Assembly (NCBI GenBank): GCA_022710975.1 | Contig: JAKLGA010000010.1 | Span: forward strand, 1-64,000 | Direction of reading: 5' to 3' | Length of the DNA stretch: 64,000 bases | Source of the DNA: Myxococcota bacterium | Lineage (GTDB): Bacteria > Myxococcota > B64-G9 | Shown: piece by piece, positions 15,098 to 24,635 of the stretch | Numbering within the stretch: the stretch's first letter is position 1 | How the letters are laid out: every line of letters begins with the position of its first letter | Position numbers and translations under genes: made by a program | Notes under the pieces: generated by a model | What the model saw: only the letters and a program-made list of their open reading frames with translations | The model's database searches: none | Told to the model about the DNA's origin: nothing

Positions 15098-18000
15098 GTC
15101 GCAGGACCTTCCCCGAGATGAAGGGGATTGAAACCATGTCGGGCCCGTACAGAGCGCACTCGAGCGCCCCGAGCTGTCGCAGGACCTTCCCCGAGATGAA
15201 GGGGATTGAAACGCCTTCTGCTTGGCCGTCTTGCCGACCACGGTCGTGCCGCGTCGCAGGACCTTCCCCGAGATGAAGGGGATTGAAACTCGATGAGCTG
15301 CGCGCACGAACCCAAGGTCCAGTAGTGTCGCAGGACCTTCCCCGAGATGAAGGGGATTGAAACCAGGTGGCGCTGAACTGGAGGTTGCTGTGCTCGGCTC
15401 TCGTCGCAGGACCTTCCCCGAGATGAAGGGGATTGAAACAATTCATCGCCGGCCAGAATCCGGTGGATAGCGATGACGCTAGTCGCAGGACCTTCCCCGA
15501 GATGAAGGGGATTGAAACGCGGATCGTGTCTGCCATGCGGTCCCTGGAACGCAGCTCGGTCGCAGGACCTTCCCCGAGATGAAGGGGATTGAAACTTGCC
15601 ATGACGCTCATATCGCACCTCCTGCGATTGGTCGCAGGACCTTCCCCGAGATGAAGGGGATTGAAACACAGCTTTCCGCCGCCTGCGCAAGATTGCCATG
15701 ACACTCGTCGCAGGACCTTCCCCGAGATGAAGGGGATTGAAACGCTTCCTTTCTGCAATAGATACCGTTCGGTGTGTCCTTGTCGCAGGACCTTCCCCGA
15801 GATGAAGGGGATTGAAACGGGCCGCACACGTCAGCCGCGAGTTTGTCGAGGTCGCTGTCGCAGGACCTTCCCCGAGATGAAGGGGATTGAAACTCCATTC
15901 CCGCGGCATGTCCTGGGCCTCGCCCAGGTCCACGAGTCGCAGGACCTTCCCCGAGATGAAGGGGATTGAAACGGCTGGTACGGCGGCTGCTGAGGCTGCC
16001 CCGGCGCCGTGTCGCAGGACCTTCCCCGAGATGAAGGGGATTGAAACGTCCCTGGCCTGGATCGCGTCGTACTCAGCCCGGTCGCAGGACCTTCCCCGAG
16101 ATGAAGGGGATTGAAACTCTGCAGCCGCCGCCTTTGCCTTGAGGATCAGCCACATCGTCGCAGGACCTTCCCCGAGATGAAGGGGATTGAAACCGCTGTG
16201 GCTGGCGTATCGGTCGCTCTGGATCTTGTCGCAGGACCTTCCCCGAGATGAAGGGGATTGAAACGCAGCACGGCCCCGAACACGATCACGCGCCGCGTCC
16301 CGTCGCAGGACCTTCCCCGAGATGAAGGGGATTGAAACTCATCCCTTCCTTGTTCGAACGTTCAGATCGTGGTCTCCAGGTCGCAGGACCTTCCCCGAGA
16401 TGAAGGGGATTGAAACTGAGCACACGCAGGGACATCAGGTGCCGGATAGCAGCCGCGTCGCAGGACCTTCCCCGAGATGAAGGGGATTGAAACTTCGCCC
16501 CGCTCAGCTTCGGCGGCCTCGTGCCGCACGGGAGTCGCAGGACCTTCCCCGAGATGAAGGGGATTGAAACCAGGCTTGCCCGGGCACTCTCGTTTCCAAG
16601 CCTACCCGTCGCAGGACCTTCCCCGAGATGAAGGGGATTGAAACGGGCGAGCCTCGTCCTGCCGGAGCGACGCCATCAGCGTCGCAGGACCTTCCCCGAG
16701 ATGAAGGGGATTGAAACGGGATCACGATCTGCACGGCCTCCGTGCGGTCCGGGCGGTCGCAGGACCTTCCCCGAGATGAAGGGGATTGAAACTCCTCGAC
16801 CAGCTCATGGAAGCGGCCCAGGTCCAGGCGCGTCGCAGGACCTTCCCCGAGATGAAGGGGATTGAAACAACTTGCGCTCGCTGATGCGCTGGTCCGCGGT
16901 CGGCCGGCGCGTCGCAGGACCTTCCCCGAGATGAAGGGGATTGAAACTTCAATCCAACATTCAAGGCACGGGCTTTATGAAGTCGCAGGACCTTCCCCGA
17001 GATGAAGGGGATTGAAACAACACGTCCTTGTGGAACAGGTCGCCCATCGAGCAGACGAGTCGCAGGACCTTCCCCGAGATGAAGGGGATTGAAACCGCAG
17101 CGGCTGGTCGAGCACCTCCTCGCGGAAGGTGACGTCGCAGGACCTTCCCCGAGATGAAGGGGATTGAAACTTCACCTTGTTGGCGAGCAGAGCGAACAAG
17201 GGCTCCCGTCGCAGGACCTTCCCCGAGATGAAGGGGATTGAAACGTCGAGAAGTTGCGGACGTGGAGGCTGCAGGTCGCAGGACCTTCCCCGAGATGAAG
17301 GGGATTGAAACCTCGAGATCGTCCAGCCGCGCCTCGTCCAGGTGCGGGTCGTCGCAGGACCTTCCCCGAGATGAAGGGGATTGAAACAACACGTCCTTGT
17401 GGAACAGGTCGCCCATCGAGCAGACGAGTCGCAGGACCTTCCCCGAGATGAAGGGGATTGAAACGTTGCCCTTGTGGTAGGCCAGATCGCAGTTGTCCAG
17501 GGGTCGCAGGACCTTCCCCGAGATGAAGGGGATTGAAACTATTCCTTTCTTCGAGCGTTGGGATCAGATCGTGGTCGCAGGACCTTCCCCGAGATGAAGG
17601 GGATTGAAACTCAGTCCCGAGGGTCCGAGCCCGTCACGGGCTCATCGCACGTCGCAGGACCTTCCCCGAGATGAAGGGGATTGAAACTCATCAACATCGT
17701 TTCGCCGCCTGCGAAGGATTGCCATGGTCGCAGGACCTTCCCCGAGATGAAGGGGATTGAAACTGAGACACCGTTTGGTGTGTCTTTGCCCCAGAAGGCC
17801 GCGTCGCAGGACCTTCCCCGAGATGAAGGGGATTGAAACCACGGGCACCCACGTGGCGAACAGTCGTTTGCACGCCGTCGCAGGACCTTCCCCGAGATGA
17901 AGGGGATTGAAACCTGAACCCGAACTCCGTCGTCTTGGCGTAGGCCCGGATCACAGTCGCAGGACCTTCCCCGAGATGAAGGGGATTGAAACATTGGCTG

Positions 18001-21000
18001 AGTGGTCCCCGCCTCCACGAAGACCTCCCAACCGTCGCAGGACCTTCCCCGAGATGAAGGGGATTGAAACTCTTTGCTTTTGATTTCCATGGTTCAACCC
18101 CTGTTTTCGTCGCAGGACCTTCCCCGAGATGAAGGGGATTGAAACAACTCGGCGCACAACTTGCCGTCAAAACAGCGTTCCAGAGTCGCAGGACCTTCCC
18201 CGAGATGAAGGGGATTGAAACGCCGTTTCCGTTCTCGCTCATGACTTGATCTCCGTCGCAGGACCTTCCCCGAGATGAAGGGGATTGAAACGACGCAGTT
18301 CCTTGCGGGCATCTTCGGCCGCTATGTCGCAGGACCTTCCCCGAGATGAAGGGGATTGAAACCACGAAGTTCACGTGGAACTTGCGAACCTCTGCGACCA
18401 GAGTCGCAGGACCTTCCCCGAGATGAAGGGGATTGAAACCCCGAGAGCCCTACGACGTCGACCTACTTACGTGTCGCAGGACCTTCCCCGAGATGAAGGG
18501 GATTGAAACTTGTGCCAGTAGTTCTGCCGGGCGAAGAACCCCTCGGTCGCAGGACCTTCCCCGAGATGAAGGGGATTGAAACATCTTCTTTGCAGTTGGC
18601 GAGCCGACACTCGAGAGGCTTTGTCGCAGGACCTTCCCCGAGATGAAGGGGATTGAAACTTTTTAGGCCGCGTCCCTGGCATCGCGGTGGTGCTGTCGCA
18701 GGACCTTCCCCGAGATGAAGGGGATTGAAACGTCTTGGGCGGCGCGGAGAGGACCGCGAGCTCGGTCGCAGGACCTTCCCCGAGATGAAGGGGATTGAAA
18801 CCAGGATCTTCGCCCTCGTGGGAAGGGCAAACTCCGTCGCAGGACCTTCCCCGAGATGAAGGGGATTGAAACTCTTACACTATGGTCGCCCTACCGGCCT
18901 GCTATTGTCGCAGGACCTTCCCCGAGATGAAAGGGATTGAAACGTCATGGCTTTGCCCCTATGTGGAATTACTTCCACCGTCGCAGGACCTTCCCCGAGA
19001 TGAAGGGGATTGAAACTAGAAAACTAGCTTCGATGGTTCGAAACGTTGGGAAAGTCGCAGGACCTTCCCCGAGATGAAGGGGATTGAAACCCAATGGCTT
19101 GCTGTAGTCCTGATGGTGCGCCTGAATCGGTCGCAGGACCTTCCCCGAGATGAAGGGGATTGAAACGCATCAGCCTCCGCCTTGAGCGCCGCGAGTCTCG
19201 CCCGTCGCAGGACCTTCCCCGAGATGAAGGGGATTGAAACTTCGCTGCACAGCCTCGCCTCTTCTTCCTCGCCATCGTCGCAGGACCTTCCCCGAGATGA
19301 AGGGGATTGAAACATGTAGTCGTGCAGGGCCAGGGCCCGCTGGATCTTCGCCGCGTCGCAGGACCTTCCCCGAGATGAAGGGGATTGAAACCTTGTCTCC
19401 CATGATGGGACGATCGGCTGCGCACGGCGAGGTCGCAGGACCTTCCCCGAGATGAAGGGGATTGAAACTCCGCTGGAGCCGCGCCACCTCGGCCACCGTC
19501 TCCCGGGCCGGTCGCAGGACCTTCCCCGAGATGAAGGGGATTGAAACAGCTGATCTGCATCAGCTCCTCGGGATCCACGCCGTCGGTCGCAGGACCTTCC
19601 CCGAGATGAAGGGGATTGAAACTTCTTGCCCTGCCTCAGGTAGGTGGGCGTGTCGAGTCGCAGGACCTTCCCCGAGATGAAGGGGATTGAAACGATGACC
19701 TCTCCGGTGTTGATCAGCTGGCCATCCTTGTCGCAGGACCTTCCCCGAGATGAAGGGGATTGAAACGGGTCGGTGGCTTCACAGTTTGCCCACAAACCGC
19801 CGTGGTCGCAGGACCTTCCCCGAGATGAAGGGGATTGAAACAACGAAGTCGGGGTCGATGCGCATGTTCATGGCGTGTTGTCGCAGGACCTTCCCCGAGA
19901 TGAAGGGGATTGAAACACCGTGGTTCGGACGTTTCGTATTGGGCCTTCACGTCCCTGTCGCAGGACCTTCCCCGAGATGAAGGGGATTGAAACGCGGGAG
20001 CGCGTCCGGGTCCGGACGATTCATGCCGGGACCGGTCGCAGGACCTTCCCCGAGATGAAGGGGATTGAAACACCTGGATGTCCACGCCAGGATCTGGCAT
20101 GTCCTTGATCGTCGCAGGACCTTCCCCGAGATGAAGGGGATTGAAACTATCCTCGTCCACCCGCTCTAACCAAGCGGGCCGGAGTCGCAGGACCTTCCCC
20201 GAGATGAAGGGGATTGAAACCACGAGCCCCATCTTACCGGCCATGGCGAAGGGCGGTCGCAGGACCTTCCCCGAGATGAAGGGGATTGAAACGGGGCGAG
20301 ATCGCCCGCGAGCGCGTCGATATCCTCGGTCGCAGGACCTTCCCCGAGATGAAGGGGATTGAAACGAACGCCGCCGGCCGGAAGAAGGTCTCCACACCGG
20401 CCTGTCGCAGGACCTTCCCCGAGATGAAGGGGATTGAAACGGGGACATCGATGGGATCGGGGCCACCGGCACCACCGTCTGTCGCAGGACCTTCCCCGAG
20501 ATGAAGGGGATTGAAACGCATGTGCCGTTGATGACACGGGTGTCAACACGATGGTCGCAGGACCTTCCCCGAGATGAAGGGGATTGAAACCTCGGCGGCT
20601 CGCTCCCGCACGCCAGCCACAGCAGCGTCGCAGGACCTTCCCCGAGATGAAGGGGATTGAAACTCGATGTTCTTCATGGCATCAGCGATAGCAGGATGTC
20701 GCAGGACCTTCCCCGAGATGAAGGGGATTGAAACTGTTCGCTGGCATCGGAGCACCTCCTACCGGAACCACCGGGTCGCAGGACCTTCCCCGAGATGAAG
20801 GGGATTGAAACAGCCAGCGGGCTCGGTCTTGAGGACCTTGAGGACGTGGTCGCAGGACCTTCCCCGAGATGAAGGGGATTGAAACTCTTGTTCTTCTTCT
20901 GGAGCTTCTTGAGGTCTTCCTGTCGCAGGACCTTCCCCGAGATGAAGGGGATTGAAACACCTCCTCTACACGGTCACGCCGTCCGGGTATCGCGTGGCGG

Positions 21001-21780
21001 TCGCAGGACCTTCCCCGAGATGAAGGGGATTGAAACGATGTTCTCCCTGGCATTGGCCACCAGGCGCTGGCGTCGCAGGACCTTCCCCGAGATGAAGGGG
21101 ATTGAAACGCCGTGCGGCCTCGGGCCTCCGGGTGCTGCTCGAGCGTCGCAGGACCTTCCCCGAGATGAAGGGGATTGAAACGCCGTGCGGCCTCGGGCCT
21201 CCGGGTGCTGCTCGAGCGTCGCAGGACCTTCCCCGAGATGAAGGGGATTGAAACTTCCATCCAACGTCCGTGCGGGGTCCATTCCCGCGGCGTCGCAGGA
21301 CCTTCCCCGAGATGAAGGGGATTGAAACGACCCGGACCCGGACCCGGACCCGGACCCGGACCCGTACCCGGACCCGTACCCGGGTCGCAGGACCTTCCCC
21401 GAGATGAAGGGGATTGAAACTTGGCGGCCCAGGCCGGGTCCTCGCGGTGCTTCTTGGCCGTCGCAGGACCTTCCCCGAGATGAAGGAGATTGAAACGCCT
21501 TGCGCAGGTCGTCCATCCACCTGTTCAGGGCGTCGCAGGACCTTCCCCGAGATGAAGGGGATTGAAACGCAGCGCGCAGCGGTAGGCGTGGCAGGCGGTG
21601 GCCGTCTCGTCGCAGGACCTTCCCCGAGATGAAGGGGATTGAAACCAGCCTGGGTCACAAGCCGTAGCATGCAGCGTTGAGTCGCAGGACCTTCCCCGAG
21701 ATGAAGGGGATTGAAACAGCGCGGCGCAGCTCGTCGGGTGCGAGAGCATCCAGCGGAGTCGCAGGACCTTCCCCGAGATG
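15098..21780 (+). CRISPR. Long CRISPR array, 37-bp repeat, 90 repeats by hand count
   Basis: The repeat is GTCGCAGGACCTTCCCCGA followed by GATGAAGGGGATTGAAAC. A TCCCC/GGGGA stem with loop GAGATGAA precedes the 3' tail ATTGAAAC, the usual crRNA 5' handle after Cas6 cleavage. Repeats begin at 15098, 15176, 15253 and so on to 21758; I count 90, the last broken after GATG at 21780. Spacers are mostly 34-42 nt (mean period about 75). Sequence variants occur at 18907 (AAAGGG) and 21460 (AAGGAG). Two spacers are exact duplicates of others (17019-17058 and 17388-17427; 21109-21144 and 21182-21217), and one of 55 nt is low-complexity (21329-21383). Transcription should run from the leader at the left. 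Apparent ORFs on both strands are repeat artefacts. Confidence 0.99.
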
Positions 21781-21896
21781 ACCCTTGGGCTGCAGCGGGT
21801 AGTTTGCGAGTGCGAGTCCGAGGTGCATGACCGTCCCGTGCTAGACGCACGCCCAAGGACGGCAGAGGCATTGGGTAAAGGCGAGGGTGTCTGCCG
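21781..21896. repeat. Element X, copy 1 (116 bp), inside the last repeat
   Basis: The final repeat is intact up to GATG (21780). It is then interrupted by 116 bp and resumes as AGGGGATT at 21897. The insert begins ACCCTTGGGCT and ends with a CGGCAGA ... TCTGCCG hairpin. ACCCTTGGGC can also pair with GCCCAAGG in the middle. A second copy of the same length lies at 22023-22138. The outer parts are nearly identical between copies, while about 50 bp in the middle differ. It could be a small palindrome-bearing mobile element or a structured RNA. Confidence 0.75.
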
Positions 21897-21924
21897 AGGG
21901 GATTTACCGCAGGACCTTCCCCGA

Positions 21925-22022
21925 CAGCGAAGCCGATGCGCAACTTGCATGGGCTGAGCAGTGGTCACGCCAGGTGGTTGGAGCGTGTCGTGGTAGCGCC
22001 TACCCCGTAGCGTGACCAGATG
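21925..22022. repeat. Element Y, copy 1, in a repeat loop
   Basis: The repeat 5' part GCAGGACCTTCCCCGA (21909-21924) is followed by about 98 bp beginning CAGCGAAGCCGATGCG and containing GAGCAGTGGTCACGC. The insert ends GCGTGACCAGATG, directly before element X copy 2. TGGTCACGC and GCGTGACCA form a perfect 9-bp stem. The same layout with different but complementary stem bases appears in copies 2 and 3. Confidence 0.78.
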
Positions 22023-22138
22023 ACCCTTGGGCTACTGCGAGCTGCATGCGTGTTTGAGCTTGTGTTTGTCTGCCGTCCCGCACCGGACGCACGCCCAAGG
22101 ACGGCAGAGGCATTGGGTAAGGGCCAGGGTGTCTGCCG
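22023..22138. repeat. Element X, copy 2 (116 bp)
   Basis: The same length and outer sequences as copy 1 (ACCCTTGGGCT at the left; GACGCACGCCCAAGGACGG and CGGCAGA ... TCTGCCG at the right), with a different middle. It again follows GATG and precedes AGGGGATTG (22139), so both copies sit at the same point of the repeat, in its hairpin loop. This argues for site-specific insertion or for duplication of the whole unit; the differing middles argue that any duplication is old. Confidence 0.75.
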
Positions 22139-22230
22139 AGGGGATTGACCGCAGGACCTTCCCCGACAGCGAAGCTGTGACGGAAGAACCCTCGAGCAGA
22201 GCAGTGGTCATGCCCCTTGAACAGTCGCAT

Positions 22231-24234
22231 TAGCCCAAGTTCCGCAGAATCGAGGGTCGGATCTAGCCTTTTCAATGGGTTAGGTCGTCTGGTTGGCACT
22301 ACATTTCGGGCCCTGCGAGGGGGATCTTGAGCCTCTCCGGCAGCCGCAGGCCAAGTCTGTCGAGGAGGGCTGCTTGGCTGCGATCGGGCCTCACCACGCA
22401 TCGTAGCCTCAGCTCTCGTCTCGGGCTCTCAGCCGTGGGCAGTACGACGTCGGTGCTCTGGATCGTCCGCAGTTCGTCCAGCACCGTGCGGGGGCTGTTG
22501 CCCAGCCCGGCCTTCACTTGCCACTGCTCCAGCGTCTTCCACATCACATAGGCGAGGAAGCAGACCAGGATGTGCGCCTGCACCCGGCTCGCCTTCTGGT
22601 GCCACACCGGACGCAGCGACAGCTCGCTTTTCTGGATTCGAAACGCCGCCTCCGCTTCGGTCAGCTGGATGTACGTCCGCCATAGCTCCTCGGGCGTCCA
22701 CACCGTCACGTTGCTCCGCAGCACGTAGCAGCCCTCGCTGCACCTCGACCAGTCGTCCCACTCCGGGCGCACCGTCCACTTCAGCCGAAAGCCCGCAGGC
22801 AGGGAGGGCTCATCCTCCAGCTCGATGGCGTAGCGGCCGGCTGCGCGAGTATTACGCTCGCGCAGCCGGCCGATCTGTTCCCAGACCTCGTCCCGGCCAA
22901 TGGGTTGCTTCGACCGCTCGATGCGCCTTTCCAGCGACTGCAGGCCCGTCTCCATGTGCTCGATGAACCGCCGGTGGATAGCCTCTTCCTTCTGCTGGCG
23001 CTCCCGCGAGCGACACAGGATGAAAACCTCCTGGCCCTCGGGCCCCGCGCAGAGCTTCACCTCCACGCCGTCCCGCACCTCCCGCCAGTCCTTCTTCTCG
23101 ATGAGTTGCTCCCGGTAGCGCTTCATCTCCACCTTCGGCGTCCCGATCAGATACCGCCGTCCCGTCCGCTGCAGCCAGTCCACGTTCTCCTTGCTGGTCA
23201 TGCCCCGGTCCATCACCCAGATCCGCTGTGCCAGCCCGAAGCGCTGCTCCATCGTCTCCACGATCTCCTCGACCGTGGTCACGTCCACTCGGTTGCCGCG
23301 GAATACCTCGTAGCCCAGCGGGATCCCTTCACGGGTCACCACCAGCGCGATGCACACCTGCTTGCAGTCAGGCCGATGATCCCGGCTGTGCCCCCGCGCA
23401 GCCTGTTCGTTCTTCTCCGCCAGGCCCTCGAAGTACGTGCTGGTCACGTCGTACAGCAGCAGGTCGTAGTCCAGCGCAAACAGCTCCCCGAGCCGCTTCT
23501 TTAGGTGCTGCTCCAGCCTCGCCTTGTGCGGCAGCAGATGGTCCAGCGCGCGATAGAGCCGGTCGTCGTTCACCTTCTCCGTGGCGAGTCCGAGGATGTC
23601 CTCCAGCGCCGTCCGCCGGTACCAGTTCTCCGCGATGTACAGCTCACTCGACGGTTCGCACAGCCTGCCGACGCAGAGCACCGCGGCCAAAGTGGCCCAT
23701 GGCGCAGTCTCCTTGCCTTCGGGCTCGAGCTTCTCAATCAGCCGATCCAGCTCGAGCGCCTGCCACAGCCGCCAACCGAGCCACACGTCCCCGAAGGCCC
23801 TCGAGCGCTCCAGCCGCACCTGGTCGAGGCGCACGGCCACGCTCTGCTCGCTCGGCTCTTCCTCGAAGAACTCCCTCTGTTCACCGCGACCGGTGATGCG
23901 CCTCGCCCAGCGCTTGGCACGCGCACGCCCCGCGGCATCGAGCTCCCCGAGCTGCGCGACGGTCTGCTGCTCTACCTTCTTGCCCCGGCGAACGGAACGG
24001 ACCAGACGCCAGTAGGTGTGGGCCTTGCCGTTCTTGCGGACCGTGGTGTGGCGCAGGTACACGCGGAGCGTTCCTCCGCCCATGGTATCCCGCATCGGAC
24101 CCGACATCCGCAAGGGGGTAGGTTGGCACTACACGCGCTTTTCGGAGGGTCGGATCGTTAATACTCAAGGGGTTACCCGGCGCGGACCCCCCGAAAATAC
24201 TGATCAGCTACCCTCAACTGCGGAAGTCAGGTTA
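22231..24234 (-). mobile_element. IS1634-like insertion sequence, about 2.0 kb
   Basis: Imperfect terminal inverted repeats are visible: TAGCCCAAGTTCCGCAG at 22231-22247 and CTGCGGAAGTCAGGTTA at 24218-24234, both next to CCCTC/GAGGG. They enclose one transposase gene (22299-24113). No target-site duplication is clear. The short direct repeat GGTTGGCACTACA just outside both ends of the gene (22291-22303, 24121-24133) belongs to the IS. The element interrupts Y copy 2 at the leader-distal end of the CRISPR array. Confidence 0.8.
22299..24113 (-). CDS. IS1634-family DDE transposase, about 604 residues
   Basis: The frame is intact. Catalytic-type residues are visible: Asp in [12 protein letters not shown], Asp in [10 protein letters not shown] and Glu in [20 protein letters not shown], the Y-x2-R-x3-E-x6-K-like region of IS4/IS1634 transposases. 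The N-terminus ([22 protein letters not shown]) is typical of IS1634 family members. The start is uncertain: the longest reading uses TTG at 24113, ATG codons follow at 24107 and 24083, and none has a clear ribosome binding site. The full-length frame suggests that the IS may still be active or arrived recently. Confidence 0.95.
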   Translation of the reverse strand: MRMSGPMRDTMGGGTLRVYLRHTTVRKNGKAHTYWRLVRSVRRGKKVEQQTVAQLGELDAAGRARAKRWARRITGRGEQREFFEEEPSEQSVAVRLDQVRLERSRAFGDVWLGWRLWQALELDRLIEKLEPEGKETAPWATLAAVLCVGRLCEPSSELYIAENWYRRTALEDILGLATEKVNDDRLYRALDHLLPHKARLEQHLKKRLGELFALDYDLLLYDVTSTYFEGLAEKNEQAARGHSRDHRPDCKQVCIALVVTREGIPLGYEVFRGNRVDVTTVEEIVETMEQRFGLAQRIWVMDRGMTSKENVDWLQRTGRRYLIGTPKVEMKRYREQLIEKKDWREVRDGVEVKLCAGPEGQEVFILCRSRERQQKEEAIHRRFIEHMETGLQSLERRIERSKQPIGRDEVWEQIGRLRERNTRAAGRYAIELEDEPSLPAGFRLKWTVRPEWDDWSRCSEGCYVLRSNVTVWTPEELWRTYIQLTEAEAAFRIQKSELSLRPVWHQKASRVQAHILVCFLAYVMWKTLEQWQVKAGLGNSPRTVLDELRTIQSTDVVLPTAESPRRELRLRCVVRPDRSQAALLDRLGLRLPERLKIPLAGPEM

Positions 24235-24266
24235 GGCCTATGAACGGTCTGCCACATGACCATCAG

Positions 24267-24506
24267 AAGGGGATTGAAACATGTTGCCCCAGGTGGTCAG
24301 GATGATCTCGGCGACCCTGACTCGCAGGACCTTCCCCGACCGCGAGGCTGTGGTGGAAGAAACCTCGAGTCGAGCAGTGGTATCGCCCTGTCGACGGTGA
24401 CGTTCGGGCATGGTCCCGGTTCGGCGCGATACCATCAGAAGGGGATTGAAACTGGCAGATGCCTTGCGTCTCCCGCTTGTCCTCTGGGGTCGCAGGACCT
24501 TCCCCG
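24267..24506 (+). CRISPR. Degenerate CRISPR remnant with two spacers between split repeats
   Basis: The repeat 3' half AAGGGGATTGAAAC at 24267-24280 is followed by a 40-41-nt spacer (24281-24321) and a repeat 5' half TCGCAGGACCTTCCCCGA (24322-24339). Element Y copy 3 (24340-24438) comes next, then a second 3' half (24439-24452), a 36-nt spacer (24453-24488) and a last 5' half (24489-24506). Spacer lengths match the main array, so these are genuine array units whose repeats carry loop inserts. Together with 21758-22166 they are the oldest, leader-distal part of the array, now separated by the IS. Confidence 0.8.
24340..24438. repeat. Element Y, copy 3 (99 bp), complete
   Basis: This copy lies between CCCCGA and AAGGGG of one repeat. 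It begins CCGCGAGGCTGTGGTGGAAG, contains TGGTATCGC and ends GCGATACCATCAG; the two segments form a perfect 9-bp stem. Compared with copies 1 and 2 the stem bases differ on both sides in a compensating way (C-G to A-T, A-T to T-A). A second stem, CGAGG/CCTCG, occurs in the 5' part. Confidence 0.8.
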
Positions 24507-24552
24507 GCAGCGAGGCCGATGCGTAACTTGCATGGGCTGAGCAGTGGTCACA
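24507..24552. repeat. Element Y, copy 4, truncated
   Basis: Forty-six bases after the last repeat 5' half match Y copy 1 (AGGCCGATGCG, ACTTGCATGGGCTGAGCAG, TGGTCAC). The sequence then changes to unrelated DNA upstream of the DUF429 gene, and no partner stem or repeat 3' half follows. This is the present end of the array. Confidence 0.7.
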
Positions 24553-24635
24553 CTTGGAGCAACAATGATGTCCAGAGAAGGCAGCGGCGTCCGATGTCGG
24601 TCGATTTGGCTCGAGGAAGGAGGTCCGGCGCAGAA

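Larger units (their letters stand above)
22167..24266. repeat. Element Y, copy 2, split by the IS1634-like element
   Basis: The left part (22167-22230) begins CAGCGAAGCTGTGACGGAAG and includes TGGTCATG. The right part (24235-24266) ends CATGACCATCAG immediately before the repeat 3' half AAGGGGATTGAAAC. Removing the IS (about 22231-24234) joins the parts into about 96 bp, the size of copies 1 and 3, and restores an 8-bp TGGTCATG/CATGACCA stem. This is good evidence that the IS landed in an existing Y element. Confidence 0.75.

Noticed and set aside
15007-21968. Many open frames on both strands with repeating peptides such as FQSPSSRGRSCD and RRTFPEMKGIE
   Set aside because: They are translations of the CRISPR repeat in various frames, with no ribosome binding sites.
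22291-24133. GGTTGGCACTACA direct repeats as IS target-site duplications
   Set aside because: They lie inside the inverted repeats next to the transposase gene, so they are internal to the element.
24340-24438. Element Y as a tRNA or group II intron fragment
   Set aside because: No acceptor stem, T-loop or domain V-like sequence is visible.
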